Positions 1 through 7,963 are shown, counted from the first letter of the stretch. The stretch: 64,000 nucleotides of DNA from Halomonas sp. 328 (GCF_015645095.1 NZ_JADOTW010000019.1:1-64000), one strand, 5' to 3'. Notes: a model not told the origin generated them from the letters alone. Numbers and translations: made by a program.

Positions 1-209
1 TGCACCCCGGGGCGCCGGGTACTCAGCTTGCGCAGGCCGCCATAGAAGTGAGCGATCAGGGCGATCAGCGGCAGCGACACCAGGGTGCGGAAGAAGATGA
101 TCTGCACCGGGGAGTGCACCTCCCCCAGCCACTTGGCGATGGCGTCCCCCACCGAGAGGCAGAAGACCCCGGCACACATCCACAGGATACCCTTCAAGGA
201 CGGTGACAT
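1..209 (-). CDS. EamA/DMT-family transporter, N-terminal part (runs off window)
   Basis: About 69 N-terminal residues are visible and the gene continues past the window edge. The start ATG at 209 follows a GAGGAG-like ribosome site. The protein opens with a hydrophobic helix (ILWMCAGVFCLSVGDAIAKW) followed by a segment resembling QIIFFRTLVSLPLI, the helix 1/helix 2 pattern of drug/metabolite (EamA) exporters, in which an F-x-R motif starts the second helix. An inner-membrane exporter is therefore likely, but the substrate cannot be told. It is divergent from the DUF1826 gene, whose Zur-like box lies in the shared intergenic region. Whether this gene is also zinc-controlled is unknown. Confidence 0.7.
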   Translation of the reverse strand, partial: MSPSLKGILWMCAGVFCLSVGDAIAKWLGEVHSPVQIIFFRTLVSLPLIALIAHFYGGLRKLSTRRPGV

Positions 210-330
210 CGCCGCTCCTCCTTTCCCTGGTTGTTGAATAATTGACACACCGACTCTACCGGACTCTCGCCTCCGGAGCGATGCCTCTCGGGACACCGAA
301 CGCCCACCGGGCTTGCCAGCCCCCACAAAA

Positions 331-353
331 GCAATGTTATATAGTTACTTTTC
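331..353 (+). promoter_or_regulatory. Zur-box-like operator upstream of DUF1826 gene
   Basis: The sequence around AATGTTATATAGTTAC agrees at 17 of 22 informative positions with the enterobacterial Zur consensus (GAAATGTTATA-N-TATAACATTTC). The left half is near perfect and the right half degenerate. It lies about 20 bases before the ATG of a DUF1826 gene, a family repeatedly found in zinc-starvation regulons. Binding by Zur is inferred. Confidence 0.6.
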
Positions 354-374
354 ACTCCGAGAGACGAGGTCCCC

Positions 375-1025
375 ATGTCCCTGTCGGCCACCCCGCTCGC
401 CGCCTCGCCGCCCCAGGCCGCCTTCGGCGACACCATCGAGATCCTGCCGCGGATCTTCCATGACGACACCAACCTGGCGGTGATGCGCCGCCGGCTGGAC
501 CCGGCGTTGGCGGCCAGCGTGATGGCCCAGCTGGAGGACGAGCGCCGCCTGGACTGGCGCTGGCGGGGCGGCGTCGGCGAGGCCCTGACCGAGGACCTGC
601 TCAGGCACCTGCCGCGACCCCAGCAGGCCGGGCCCCTGGTGGAGGACATCACCCTGATCTGCGAAGCCATGGCCTACCTCTTCGATACCGAAGCCATCGG
701 CGTGCGACTGCAGCGCCTGGAGGGCGCCATGTGCCCGCGCTTCCATGTGGACAACCTGGCGGTGCGCCTGGTCAGCACCTATGCGGGGCCCGGCAGCGAG
801 TGGCTGCCGGAGTCGGCGGTCAACCGGGCCGGCCTGGGGGCGCCGCGTCCCGACAAGCCCGACCCCCTGCGCAATGCCCAGTCGGTTCGCCGCCTGGGGT
901 GCGGCGATATCGCCCTGCTCAAGGGGGAAGGATGGATCGGCAATGAGGGGCGTGGCCTGGTACACCGCAGCCCCCAACCGGCGCCCGGCGAGCCGCGGCT
1001 GCTATTGGCCCTGGACCCGGGATAG
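375..1025 (+). CDS. DUF1826 domain-containing protein, zinc-starvation associated
   Basis: A 216-residue soluble protein with no signal peptide. It contains the conserved DUF1826 core, including a C-P-R-F-H-V-D-N segment near residues 120-127 (Cys, His and Asp suggest a metal or nucleotide site), R-L-V-S-T-Y-x-G-P-G-S-E-W just after it, and a late G-D-I-A-L-L-K-G-E-G-W segment. Biochemical function is unknown. The family is genomically linked to COG0523 GTPases and Zur regulons, which fits the Zur-like box directly upstream and the folE2, COG0523 and dksA2 genes that follow on the other strand. The start is the ATG at 375. Confidence 0.8.
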   Translation: MSLSATPLAASPPQAAFGDTIEILPRIFHDDTNLAVMRRRLDPALAASVMAQLEDERRLDWRWRGGVGEALTEDLLRHLPRPQQAGPLVEDITLICEAMAYLFDTEAIGVRLQRLEGAMCPRFHVDNLAVRLVSTYAGPGSEWLPESAVNRAGLGAPRPDKPDPLRNAQSVRRLGCGDIALLKGEGWIGNEGRGLVHRSPQPAPGEPRLLLALDPG

Positions 1026-1169
1026 GGTGATACACAGGCAATACAATGCTTATACAAAAAGCTCAGAATATAATGGCGCCCGGTACCATGGCGTGCCGAT
1101 ACGCCTAGACATGGGCGTCTCATCTTCTACGCTTGTTATACAGGGCACCCTTTCCCCATGAGGTAACAG

Positions 1170-1514
1170 ATGAGCACCATCGACTTGACCGACTGCCGCA
1201 AGCTGACCTACAAGCAGCTTGGCCAGGCCCTGCATCAGGGCTTCTCCCCCATCGTCGAGGTGGAGTCCCTGGATGGCATCTACACGGTGCATTTCCACCA
1301 CGCCCATGGCGTCGCCGACCTGGTGGACGACCGCGGCAAGGTGCGCACCTTCATGGGCACCGGCGAGATTCGCGATCTGCTCGGCGACCTGGGGCTGACC
1401 CATGGGGTGCTGACCTGCGCCGACCAGTGCGGCGACGAGATGATCGGGGTGCCGGGCAAGCCGATCACCCCGGACGAGATGCTCACCTACGGCACCCGTA
1501 TCGCCTTCCGTTAG
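1170..1514 (+). CDS. Conserved hypothetical protein (114 aa)
   Basis: A small soluble protein starting at an ATG preceded by GAGGTAACAG. It has no signal peptide or membrane segment. The sequence alternates acidic and basic residues and contains two Cys (TCADQC). I do not recognise it with certainty. The pattern VESLDGIYTVH...GDEMIG resembles short DUF6482-type proteins of halomonads, but that is a weak impression. The stop is followed by a T6 run, possibly part of a terminator. It sits between the DUF1826 gene and the convergent dihydroorotase gene. No Zur box of its own was found. Confidence 0.6.
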   Translation: MSTIDLTDCRKLTYKQLGQALHQGFSPIVEVESLDGIYTVHFHHAHGVADLVDDRGKVRTFMGTGEIRDLLGDLGLTHGVLTCADQCGDEMIGVPGKPITPDEMLTYGTRIAFR

Positions 1515-1546
1515 GTTTTTTCAACGCTCCGCTCAATCGCGCCGGC

Positions 1547-2878
1547 TTAGCGAGCAAAGCGCAGTGGCCGGCCTCGGCTGGCCTCCGGCCGCCCCCGGTA
1601 CCAGGCCAGCTGCCCCGAGACCAGGGTCGCCACCACCTCATGGCGGAAATGCCAGCCCGCGAAGGGCGTCCAGCCGCAGTGTGCCAGCACGGGACGCTCG
1701 GCTACCGCCCGGGGGGTGGGCAGGGCCCCCAGCAGGGCCAGGTCGGCCCAGTAGCCCTCCCGCAGATAGCCCCGTTCGACGATGTCGAAGCGCTCGGCCA
1801 CCGCGTGGCTGGTCTTCGCCACCAGGGTCTCCAGGGGCAGGACCCCGTCGGCCACCAGCTCCATCAGCGCCGGGAGGGCATGCTCCACCAGGGGCAGCCC
1901 CGCCGGGGCCGAGACGTAGGGGCGCTGCTTCTCGGCCAGCGCATGGGGGGCATGGTCGGTGCCGATGATATCCAGGCGCCCCTCCACCAGGGCCCGGCGC
2001 AGGGCGTCACGGTCGGCACGCCCCTTCACCGCCGGGTTGCACTTGAGGCGATGCCCCAGGTCGGCGTAATCGCCCTCGTCGAAGAGCAGGTGATGCAGGC
2101 ACACCTCGGCGGTGATCCGCTTGTCGCTAACGGGCCCCGCCTCGAAGAGCGCCAGCTCCCGGGCGGTGGTCAGGTGCAGCACATGCAGCCGGGTGCCATG
2201 GCGCCGCGCCAGCGCCACCGCCAGGCTCGACGACCGGTAGCAGGCCTCGTGATCACGAATCCACGGATGCCACTCGGCGGGAATCGCCTCGCCGAAGCGG
2301 GCCCGGGCCTCGGCCTCCCGGGCCTGGATGCGCGGCGTGTCCTCGCAGTGGGCCAGCAGCGGCGTGGGGCAGGTGGCGAAGAGGCGCTCCAGCACGACGG
2401 GGTCGTCCACCAGCATGTCGCCGGTGGAGGCCCCCATGAAGACCTTGACCGCCGCCACCCGATCCGCCGGTAGGGCGGCCACCCGATCCAGGTTGTCGTG
2501 GCTGACCCCGAAGTGGAAACCGTAGTTGGTCCAGGCGGTGGCCGCGGCGCGACGCTCCTTGGCCTCCAGGGCCGTCAGGTCGAGGGTCGGCGGCTGGGTG
2601 TTGGGCATGTCCATGACGCTGGTGATGCCCCCCGCCACCGCGGCCCGGGACTCGCTGGCGAAGTTGCCCTTGTGGGGGGCACCCGGGTCGCGGAAGTGCA
2701 CCTGGTCGTCGATCATCCCGGGCAGCAGCCAGGCCCCATCGGCCTCGATCTCCCGCTCGGCGTTGGCGTCGATGGCGGGGGCGATGCGCGCGATGCGACC
2801 GTCCCGGACCAGCAGGTCCCCTTCCCGGATCTCGCCCTCATTGACCAGGCGAGCGTTGCGAATCAGTACCTGGTTCAT
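1547..2878 (-). CDS. Dihydroorotase paralogue of the Q-x-H type (zinc-limitation isoform)
   Basis: A 443-residue amidohydrolase matching type I dihydroorotases, which convert carbamoyl-aspartate and dihydroorotate in pyrimidine synthesis. The usual metal motif H-x-H-x-R appears as Q59-V-H61-F-R63-D-P-G, so the first His ligand is Gln. Other expected residues are present: VFMGASTG (carboxylated Lys region), LLAHCED, LHVLHLTTA and GTDHAPH. The start ATG at 2878 overlaps the folE2 stop (ATGA), so the two form an operon behind a Zur-like box. P. aeruginosa carries a comparable Zur-controlled dihydroorotase. The inferred role is to back up the zinc-dependent PyrC during zinc starvation. A hydantoinase activity is less likely. 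Confidence 0.85.
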   Translation of the reverse strand: MNQVLIRNARLVNEGEIREGDLLVRDGRIARIAPAIDANAEREIEADGAWLLPGMIDDQVHFRDPGAPHKGNFASESRAAVAGGITSVMDMPNTQPPTLDLTALEAKERRAAATAWTNYGFHFGVSHDNLDRVAALPADRVAAVKVFMGASTGDMLVDDPVVLERLFATCPTPLLAHCEDTPRIQAREAEARARFGEAIPAEWHPWIRDHEACYRSSSLAVALARRHGTRLHVLHLTTARELALFEAGPVSDKRITAEVCLHHLLFDEGDYADLGHRLKCNPAVKGRADRDALRRALVEGRLDIIGTDHAPHALAEKQRPYVSAPAGLPLVEHALPALMELVADGVLPLETLVAKTSHAVAERFDIVERGYLREGYWADLALLGALPTPRAVAERPVLAHCGWTPFAGWHFRHEVVATLVSGQLAWYRGRPEASRGRPLRFAR

Positions 2879-3771
2879 TCGGCCTCCCAGCGCCACTCGC
2901 TGCGCGCCACGGCATCATGGGCGTGCAGGCTCTCGCCGTGCACCACCCGCAGCCGGAAACCGGCCACCTCGGGCGCCTCCCGCAGGGTGTCGTCCAGGCG
3001 GCGCGCGGCGTCCTCGCAGAACATCAGGTTCTGGCCATTGGCCAGGGCGAAGGCCTGCTCGTCGGCACGCTTCACCGCGGTCTGCAGGGCCGTGCCCAGG
3101 GCCGCTTCGGCGCGCTCCACCAGGGCCTCCAGGGGCAAGTCCTCGAGTCCCTCGGCGAGGCGCAGCCGCAGATGCGCCTGGCTGCGCTGGCTATGCGGGG
3201 TGGCGACGATGCCCTGGGCACTGCCCAGCCAGGCCTGCACGGCCTCCGCGTTCACGCTCCCCTCGCCGAAGTCCTGTCGAAACTGCTGCTGTATCAGCTG
3301 GCGGGCCAGGGCCGCCGAGCAGGGGCAGGTGGAGGAGTAGCCGAGGGTGATGGCCAGCTCCAGGGCGAGCCCGTTGCCATCGAGGCAGGCCTCGAGCCGG
3401 AAGGGATAGGTCTTCCAGCCCGCCAAGGGGCTGACCAGGGCCGGGCGCCGCAGCAGGGCATCCCCAGAGAGGCTCAGGAAGGCCTGGCGGGAGAGGCCGT
3501 CGTGGCTGGCCAGGAAACGCTGCAGTACCGCCTCGATGCGAGCCGGGGTCAGGGGCTCGCCTTCCAGGGCTTCCAGGGCCAGGTAGAGGCGCGACATATG
3601 GATGCCCCGGGCGCTGGGCTCGTCGAGGCTGACGCCGGCATCGGCCCAGCCATTGATCGACTGGCCGGCCACGCTGAGGGGCAGGGCGATGCCCTCCATG
3701 CCGACCCAGCTGAGGGTGCCCAGGTGGCGGCCGCGCTCCGCGGCGATATCGGCGAGGGGTGAGCGGGTCAT
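2875..3771 (-). CDS. folE2: GTP cyclohydrolase FolE2 (type IB, zinc-independent)
   Basis: A 298-residue protein with the GCYH-IB hallmarks: the conserved Cys pair in YSSTCPCSAAL (C149, C151), the ATPHSQRS motif, and the C-terminal QNLMFCEDAARR helix. It makes 7,8-dihydroneopterin triphosphate from GTP for folate and related pathways, using metals other than zinc. The start ATG has a GGGAG site 6 bases upstream. Genes of this family are commonly under Zur control, and a perfect palindrome AATGTTATAACATT lies about 35 bases upstream. It is first in an operon with the dihydroorotase paralogue. Confidence 0.95.
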   Translation of the reverse strand: MTRSPLADIAAERGRHLGTLSWVGMEGIALPLSVAGQSINGWADAGVSLDEPSARGIHMSRLYLALEALEGEPLTPARIEAVLQRFLASHDGLSRQAFLSLSGDALLRRPALVSPLAGWKTYPFRLEACLDGNGLALELAITLGYSSTCPCSAALARQLIQQQFRQDFGEGSVNAEAVQAWLGSAQGIVATPHSQRSQAHLRLRLAEGLEDLPLEALVERAEAALGTALQTAVKRADEQAFALANGQNLMFCEDAARRLDDTLREAPEVAGFRLRVVHGESLHAHDAVARSEWRWEAE

Positions 3772-3802
3772 GGCGGTCTCCCGGTGATGGCTCGAACAAA
3801 AT

Positions 3803-3820
3803 GCAATGTTATAACATTTT
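3803..3820 (-). promoter_or_regulatory. Zur-box-like palindrome upstream of folE2
   Basis: A perfect 14-base palindrome, AATGTTATAACATT (3805-3818), in an AT-rich pocket of otherwise GC-rich DNA, 34 bases before the folE2 start. It shares the core ATGTTATAAC with the site upstream of dksA2. The half-site spacing is shorter than in the enterobacterial Zur consensus. Zur binding is inferred from the sequence and the gene content. Confidence 0.7.
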
Positions 3821-3848
3821 CATCGCCATCACAGGCCCCTCAACGACG

Positions 3849-3880
3849 ACGCCCCCGCCGGCCTTGGCCGGCGGGGGCGT
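3849..3880 (-). terminator. Hairpin terminator after the D,D-carboxypeptidase gene
   Basis: A 15-base-pair GC-rich inverted repeat with a 2-base loop (ACGCCCCCGCCGGCC / GGCCGGCGGGGGCGT), just downstream of the stop at 3899 and before the folE2 promoter. On the minus strand it is followed by a short mixed tract rather than a clean T run. Confidence 0.65.
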
Positions 3881-3898
3881 TCCCGGGTCAGTAGTCGC

Positions 3899-5296
3899 TC
3901 AGGGGTTGGCGGTGACCACCAGGCACTCCAGGCCCCGCCGTTGCAGGCGCTGGCAGGCGCTATAGGCCTGGTCCTGTTCGAAATCCACCAGGCGGGCGCG
4001 GAAGACGGTGCGCTCCTGGGTGGCCAGCTCGGTGACCGCCACCGGGGCGGGCTGGGCCAGGTAGTCGGCGGCCCGACTGGCCAGCTGCTGGGCCTGGTCG
4101 CGATCCTGGAAGGCTCCCACCTGGATCGCCCAGTTCCCGCCGCCCTGGGCCGCCACCGTCCGCGTCACCGGGGCAGGCTCGGGCTCGCGGCGCATCAGCT
4201 CGAGAATCGGGTCTTGGGTCGTCAGGCTGCCCTCGGCCAGGGCGCCATCCTCGGCATAGGTGGGCGAGGCCGGCGCGAAGGCCGCCACCAGACGCTCGGT
4301 GGCCTCGGCCCGCGCGCGCGCCTCGGCGGCCCGGGTGTCCACGGCGCTGGCCAGCATCGTGCCCGGTGCCGCCCCCGGCGAACGCGGCCCGAGATCGGCG
4401 GAGACGCTCGCCAGCAGCGGCGGTACATTGGCGGAGACATCGGCGGAGGCGACCCAGTCACGCCCCCCGCGCAGCGCCAGGCGTTCGAAGCCGTTGTCCA
4501 GCAGGGTGGTCATATGGGCATCCCGGGAGTGGGCGGTGAAGCCGCCCATCACCACCGCCAGCAGGCGCTGGTCTCCGCGCCGCGCCGAGGTGGCCACATT
4601 GAAGCCGGAGGCGCGAATGAAGCCGGTCTTGAGGCCGTCGGCACCGGAATAGTTGGTCAGCAGGCGATTATGGCCGTTGTGCTGGTTGCCGCGGAAGCTG
4701 AAGCGGGTGTTGCCGAAGTGATCGTAGTAGTGGGGGTAGTCGGCCATCAGCCGCACCGCCAGGTTGGCCATGTCCCGGGCGGTGGTGACCTGCAGGTTGT
4801 CGGGTAGCCCCGAGGCGTTGCGGAAGCGGGTGTCCAGCATGCCCAGCTCCCGGGCCTTGTCGGTCATCAGCCGGGCGAAGCCCGCCTCGCTGCCGCCCAG
4901 GGCCTCGGCCACCACCACCGCCACGTCATTGGCGGAGCGGATGACCAGCGCGGGGATGGCGTCGCGCACCCGGATGCTGTCACCGGCCTGAAGCCATAAC
5001 TTGGAGGCGGGCATGGCCGCCGCCTGGGCGGAGACCGGCAGGGGCTGGTCGAGGCTGAGGCGCCCCTCGTCCAGGGCCTCGAACAGCAGGTAGAGGGTCA
5101 TCATCTTGGTCAGCGAGGCCGGGTAACGCTGGGCCTCGGCATTGGCGGCGTGCAGTACTTCGCCCGTGGTGGCATCCACCACGATGGCGGCATAGCGCGG
5201 ATTGGCCTGGGCCGGCGCCGTGGCCAGGGCCAGGCAGACCAGCACCATCAGCGGTGCCAACCAGCGCCCCCGGGCGGCCTTGTGAGTGGGCATCAT
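3899..5296 (-). CDS. D-alanyl-D-alanine carboxypeptidase (PBP5/6 type) with C-terminal SPOR domain
   Basis: A 465-residue exported enzyme that trims terminal D-Ala from peptidoglycan stem peptides. The chosen start is the ATG at 5296, preceded by GGGGGAA, and gives a clean signal peptide (residues 1-31, cut after AQA). Serine PBP motifs are intact: S61-L-T-K64, S121-A-N and K223-T-G. After a linker of about 130 residues comes a SPOR domain (last ~80 residues, from NWAIQVGAF), which binds denuded glycan at division sites. It lies 167 bases downstream of the COG0523 gene on the same strand and may share its transcript. The equivalent slot in the P. aeruginosa Zur locus holds a zinc amidase; here the enzyme needs no metal. 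Confidence 0.9.
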   Translation of the reverse strand: MMPTHKAARGRWLAPLMVLVCLALATAPAQANPRYAAIVVDATTGEVLHAANAEAQRYPASLTKMMTLYLLFEALDEGRLSLDQPLPVSAQAAAMPASKLWLQAGDSIRVRDAIPALVIRSANDVAVVVAEALGGSEAGFARLMTDKARELGMLDTRFRNASGLPDNLQVTTARDMANLAVRLMADYPHYYDHFGNTRFSFRGNQHNGHNRLLTNYSGADGLKTGFIRASGFNVATSARRGDQRLLAVVMGGFTAHSRDAHMTTLLDNGFERLALRGGRDWVASADVSANVPPLLASVSADLGPRSPGAAPGTMLASAVDTRAAEARARAEATERLVAAFAPASPTYAEDGALAEGSLTTQDPILELMRREPEPAPVTRTVAAQGGGNWAIQVGAFQDRDQAQQLASRAADYLAQPAPVAVTELATQERTVFRARLVDFEQDQAYSACQRLQRRGLECLVVTANP

Positions 5297-5463
5297 CGTT
5301 CGGTTCCCCCGCATGAAACTGCCTGGTTGGAACGCCGGCGGCCCCCTTATCCATCGCTTGGCGACGATACCGGGGGCTCGACCCGTTCCCTGCGAATCTT
5401 TTCTCCTTACCTGGAAGTATGCCGACGAAAACGCTGCTGTCCACCGCCGGGCGTGGAATCCGG

Positions 5464-6699
5464 TCACGCTGACGGTGCGGGTTCCCAGGCCGGGAAGGGA
5501 TCCTCGAGGGATTGCCAGTATTCACGACCGGCCGCGAGCTCCTCTTCGCTCAACAAACAGGCGTCCAGGGCGGCACGAATGCGTGCCTCGTCCAGGTGCT
5601 GGCCGATAAACACCAGCTCCTGACGCATGTCACCGAAGGGCTCCTGCCACTTCTCGAGGATATAGCCGCGATACTCCGGGTCCGTGGGCCAGCGGGACTC
5701 CGGCACCGCCTTCCAGAACAGGCCGGCGAAGCCGTGGTGGGCGATGCCCCCCGCCTGGCTCCACTGGCCGGCGAACTGGGGCCGGGTGGCCAACCAGAAG
5801 AAGCCCTTGGAGCGCAGCAAGCGGCCGCCGAACCAGTCGCCATGCAGCACGGCATGGAACCTGGCCGGGTGGAAGGGGCGCCGCGCCAGGTAGGTAAAGC
5901 TGGAGATGCCGTACTCCTCGGTCTCCGGCACATGCTCGCCGCGCAGCTCCTTGAGCCAGCCCGGGGCCTGCTGGGCGCGCTCGAAGCTGAAGCGCCCGGT
6001 ATCCAGCACCCGATCCAGGGGCACCTCGCCCTTGGCGATGGAAATCAGCTCCGCCTCCGGGTTGAGGCTGCGCAGCACCGCCTTGAGCTCATCGAGCCGG
6101 GCGGCATCGATCAGGTCGGTCTTGCTGATCAGCAGCACATCACAGAACTCGATCTGGTCCACCAGCAGGTCGGCGACGTTGCGCTCGTCTTCCTCGCCCA
6201 GGCTCTCGCCCGCCTCTTGCAGGGACTGGGCCTCCCGATACTGGGCGAGGAAGTTGGCGCCATCCACCACCGTGACCAGGGTGTCCAGGCGCGCCAGTTG
6301 AGAGAGGCTCTGGCCCAGCTCGTCCTCGAAGGTAAAGGTCTCGGCCACCGGCAGCGGCTCGGAGATGCCGGTGGACTCGATCACCAGTTGATCGAAACGC
6401 CCTTCCCGGGCCAGCCGCGCCACCTCCAGCAGGAGGTCCTCGCGCAGGGTGCAGCAGATGCAGCCATTGCTCATCTCCACCAGCCGCTCCTCGGCGCGGT
6501 TGAGCTCCACGTCACCCTGGGCCCCGGGGCCGCCGCGCACCGCGGCGGCGTCGATATTGACCTCGCTCATGTCGTTGACGATCACCGCCACCCGGCGGCC
6601 GTCGCGGTTGGCCAGGATATGGTTGAGCACCGTGGTCTTGCCGGCACCGAGAAAACCGGACAGCACGGTCACCGGCAAAGTGGCATTCGGGTCGGACAT
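5464..6699 (-). CDS. COG0523 (CobW/ZigA-type) GTPase, putative zinc metallochaperone
   Basis: A 411-residue G3E GTPase. It has Walker [10 protein letters not shown] (residues 15-23), the metal-binding motif C80-I-C82-C83, ESTG (Walker B/switch), the SKTD base-recognition motif and a CobW C-terminal domain. Tandem ATGs occur at 6702 and 6699. The second is preferred because GGAGG then sits 5 bases away. It lies 34 bases after dksA2 on the same strand, downstream of a Zur-like box. COG0523 proteins in Zur regulons deliver scarce zinc to client enzymes using GTP hydrolysis. The neighbours support the zinc subfamily rather than cobalamin (CobW) or nitrile hydratase chaperones. Confidence 0.9.
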   Translation of the reverse strand: MSDPNATLPVTVLSGFLGAGKTTVLNHILANRDGRRVAVIVNDMSEVNIDAAAVRGGPGAQGDVELNRAEERLVEMSNGCICCTLREDLLLEVARLAREGRFDQLVIESTGISEPLPVAETFTFEDELGQSLSQLARLDTLVTVVDGANFLAQYREAQSLQEAGESLGEEDERNVADLLVDQIEFCDVLLISKTDLIDAARLDELKAVLRSLNPEAELISIAKGEVPLDRVLDTGRFSFERAQQAPGWLKELRGEHVPETEEYGISSFTYLARRPFHPARFHAVLHGDWFGGRLLRSKGFFWLATRPQFAGQWSQAGGIAHHGFAGLFWKAVPESRWPTDPEYRGYILEKWQEPFGDMRQELVFIGQHLDEARIRAALDACLLSEEELAAGREYWQSLEDPFPAWEPAPSA

Positions 6700-6733
6700 C
6701 ATGCCCTCCTCGTCAGGGTCGGTCGCCCGCGGC

Positions 6734-7162
6734 TCACTGGCCGCGGTGCTTGGTGAAGTGGTGTTCGCGGCGCTCCTGGCGCTGCTTGGCCTCCAGGCAG
6801 AGTTCCGCGGTGGGGCGCAGCAGCAGGCGCGGCAGGCCGATGGGCTCGCCGATCTCCCGGCAGTAGCCGTACTCCCCCTCATCGATCCGCGTCAGCGCCT
6901 GGGCGATCTTGCGCAACAGCCGGGTCTCCCGGTCCGCCTGGCGCAGCAGCAGGCTCAACTCCTCCTCCATGGAGGCGCGATCCGCCTCGTCGCTGCACTG
7001 CTCGTTGGCGGCGATGGCCCCCCGCACCTCATCCAGGTGGGCCTCCACCTGGCCGCGCTCCTCCTCCAGGCGACGGCGGAAGAAGGCCAGCTGGGCCGCA
7101 TTCATGTAGTCATCGGAGGCCATGGCCAACAGGCCGGCCTCATCGGTAATGGCATCAGGCAT
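6734..7162 (-). CDS. dksA2: DksA2-type transcription factor lacking two zinc cysteines
   Basis: A 142-residue DksA/TraR protein that binds RNA polymerase through its secondary channel and works with ppGpp. It has a coiled coil at roughly residues 25-95. In the C-terminal zinc-finger region the canonical C-x-x-C pairs are C101-R-E-I104 and C122-L-E-A125, so only one Cys of each pair remains. This is the zinc-independent pattern seen in P. aeruginosa DksA2. The start ATG at 7162 has a GAGAG site, while an in-frame GTG at 7177 has none. It is first gene of the dksA2-COG0523 unit behind a Zur-like box. The organism presumably has a zinc-binding DksA elsewhere. Confidence 0.9.
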   Translation of the reverse strand: MPDAITDEAGLLAMASDDYMNAAQLAFFRRRLEEERGQVEAHLDEVRGAIAANEQCSDEADRASMEEELSLLLRQADRETRLLRKIAQALTRIDEGEYGYCREIGEPIGLPRLLLRPTAELCLEAKQRQERREHHFTKHRGQ

Positions 7163-7186
7163 GGCGGCTCTCGTCACGGGAAAATA

Positions 7187-7209
7187 CGAACGTTATAACA
7201 TAACTATTT
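7187..7209 (-). promoter_or_regulatory. Zur-box-like operator upstream of dksA2
   Basis: The core GTTATAACATAAC (7192-7204) matches the gammaproteobacterial Zur core GTTATA-N-TATAAC at 11 of 12 positions. It lies about 30 bases upstream of the dksA2 ATG in an AT-rich segment. Control of dksA2 and the following COG0523 gene by Zur is inferred. Confidence 0.7.
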
Positions 7210-7271
7210 TGACGGGCACTATCCACGATGGGGTCAGGCTATCGCGGGGATTGGGGGATTTAACTCAACAA

Positions 7272-7291
7272 ATAAGAATCATTCTCTTATG
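7272..7291 (+). promoter_or_regulatory. Fur-box-like operator upstream of DUF2061 gene
   Basis: AATAAGAATCATTCTCTTAT is a near-palindrome centred on AATCATT with the A/T-rich hexamer pattern of ferric-uptake-regulator sites. It lies about 30 bases before the ATG at 7323. Iron control is inferred only from this motif. Confidence 0.55.
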
Positions 7292-7322
7292 ATGAGTCTC
7301 AACAGTCTCGAGGAGAGCCTCC

Positions 7323-7526
7323 ATGTCCCAGGCCAAGATCAAGACCCTCACCTTCGCCGCCGTCCACTTCAGCGTGGCCTTCGCCGTCACCTTCCTGCTC
7401 ACCGGCAGCTGGGTACTGGGCGGGCTGATCGCCATGATCGAACCGGCGGTCAATACCCTGGCCTACTTCTTCCACGAGAAGGCCTGGGAGGCCTTCGGCC
7501 GGCGCGCCCCCGGGGCCGGCGCCTGA
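7323..7526 (+). CDS. DUF2061 family small membrane protein
   Basis: A 67-residue protein with two predicted membrane segments (about residues 8-27 and 30-48) and the conserved IEPAVNTLAYFFHEKAWE segment typical of DUF2061. The biochemical role of the family is unknown. Its start ATG is preceded by GAGGAGAGCCTCC. A Fur-like box lies just upstream, so expression may rise when iron is short. The gene converges on the lipoprotein gene, with only 2 bases between their stops. Confidence 0.85.
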   Translation: MSQAKIKTLTFAAVHFSVAFAVTFLLTGSWVLGGLIAMIEPAVNTLAYFFHEKAWEAFGRRAPGAGA

Positions 7527-7528
7527 TC

Positions 7529-7963
7529 TCAGAGCGGTTCGACCCTCAGGCTGACCCGGTAGCGGGCATCGCGATCCGGGCAGCGCAGCACCGAGCGACA
7601 GCCGTGGGTCTCGCTGACGATCAGGTACCAGGTGCCCGCGTCGAGACGAGTCTCGATACGGAAGTTGCCGCCCTGGCGACCGCTGGCGAAGTCCCGCGCC
7701 ACCACCTCCCCATCGGCATTCAACAGGCGCCCGTTGGGGCGCACCGCCAGCACCTGCCCGGGGAAGACCTCGCTCTCCAGGATCACCCGAGCCGGGGCCG
7801 CCAGGCTGAAGCGGTAGCGATCCGGGCCGCTCAGCAGCTGGCCTTCCCGGGACTCGCCGGGGCGCAGCTCCCGCGCCGACTCCATCGGCGACACGGCGGC
7901 ACAGCCCACCAGTCCCATCACCAGCCCCGCCAGTAGGCCCCGGCACCACGCTCTGCTACCCAT
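7529..7963 (-). CDS. Small putative lipoprotein of unknown function
   Basis: A 144-residue protein with a lipoprotein signal peptide ending in LVGC (lipidated Cys near residue 21). The mature part is rich in beta-strand patterns (RYRFSLAAPARVILES, GTWYLIVSE) reminiscent of pre-peptidase C-terminal-like beta sandwiches that mask or stabilise exported proteins, but no confident family can be given. Two Cys near the end (GCRSVLRCP) could form a disulfide. It is probably anchored in the outer membrane facing the periplasm. Confidence 0.65.
   Translation of the reverse strand: MGSRAWCRGLLAGLVMGLVGCAAVSPMESARELRPGESREGQLLSGPDRYRFSLAAPARVILESEVFPGQVLAVRPNGRLLNADGEVVARDFASGRQGGNFRIETRLDAGTWYLIVSETHGCRSVLRCPDRDARYRVSLRVEPL

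Noticed and set aside
1133-2473. A 446-codon plus-strand frame over the dihydroorotase and the small hypothetical gene
   Set aside because: It conflicts with the dihydroorotase, which has clear amidohydrolase motifs, and with the 114-residue gene in another frame.
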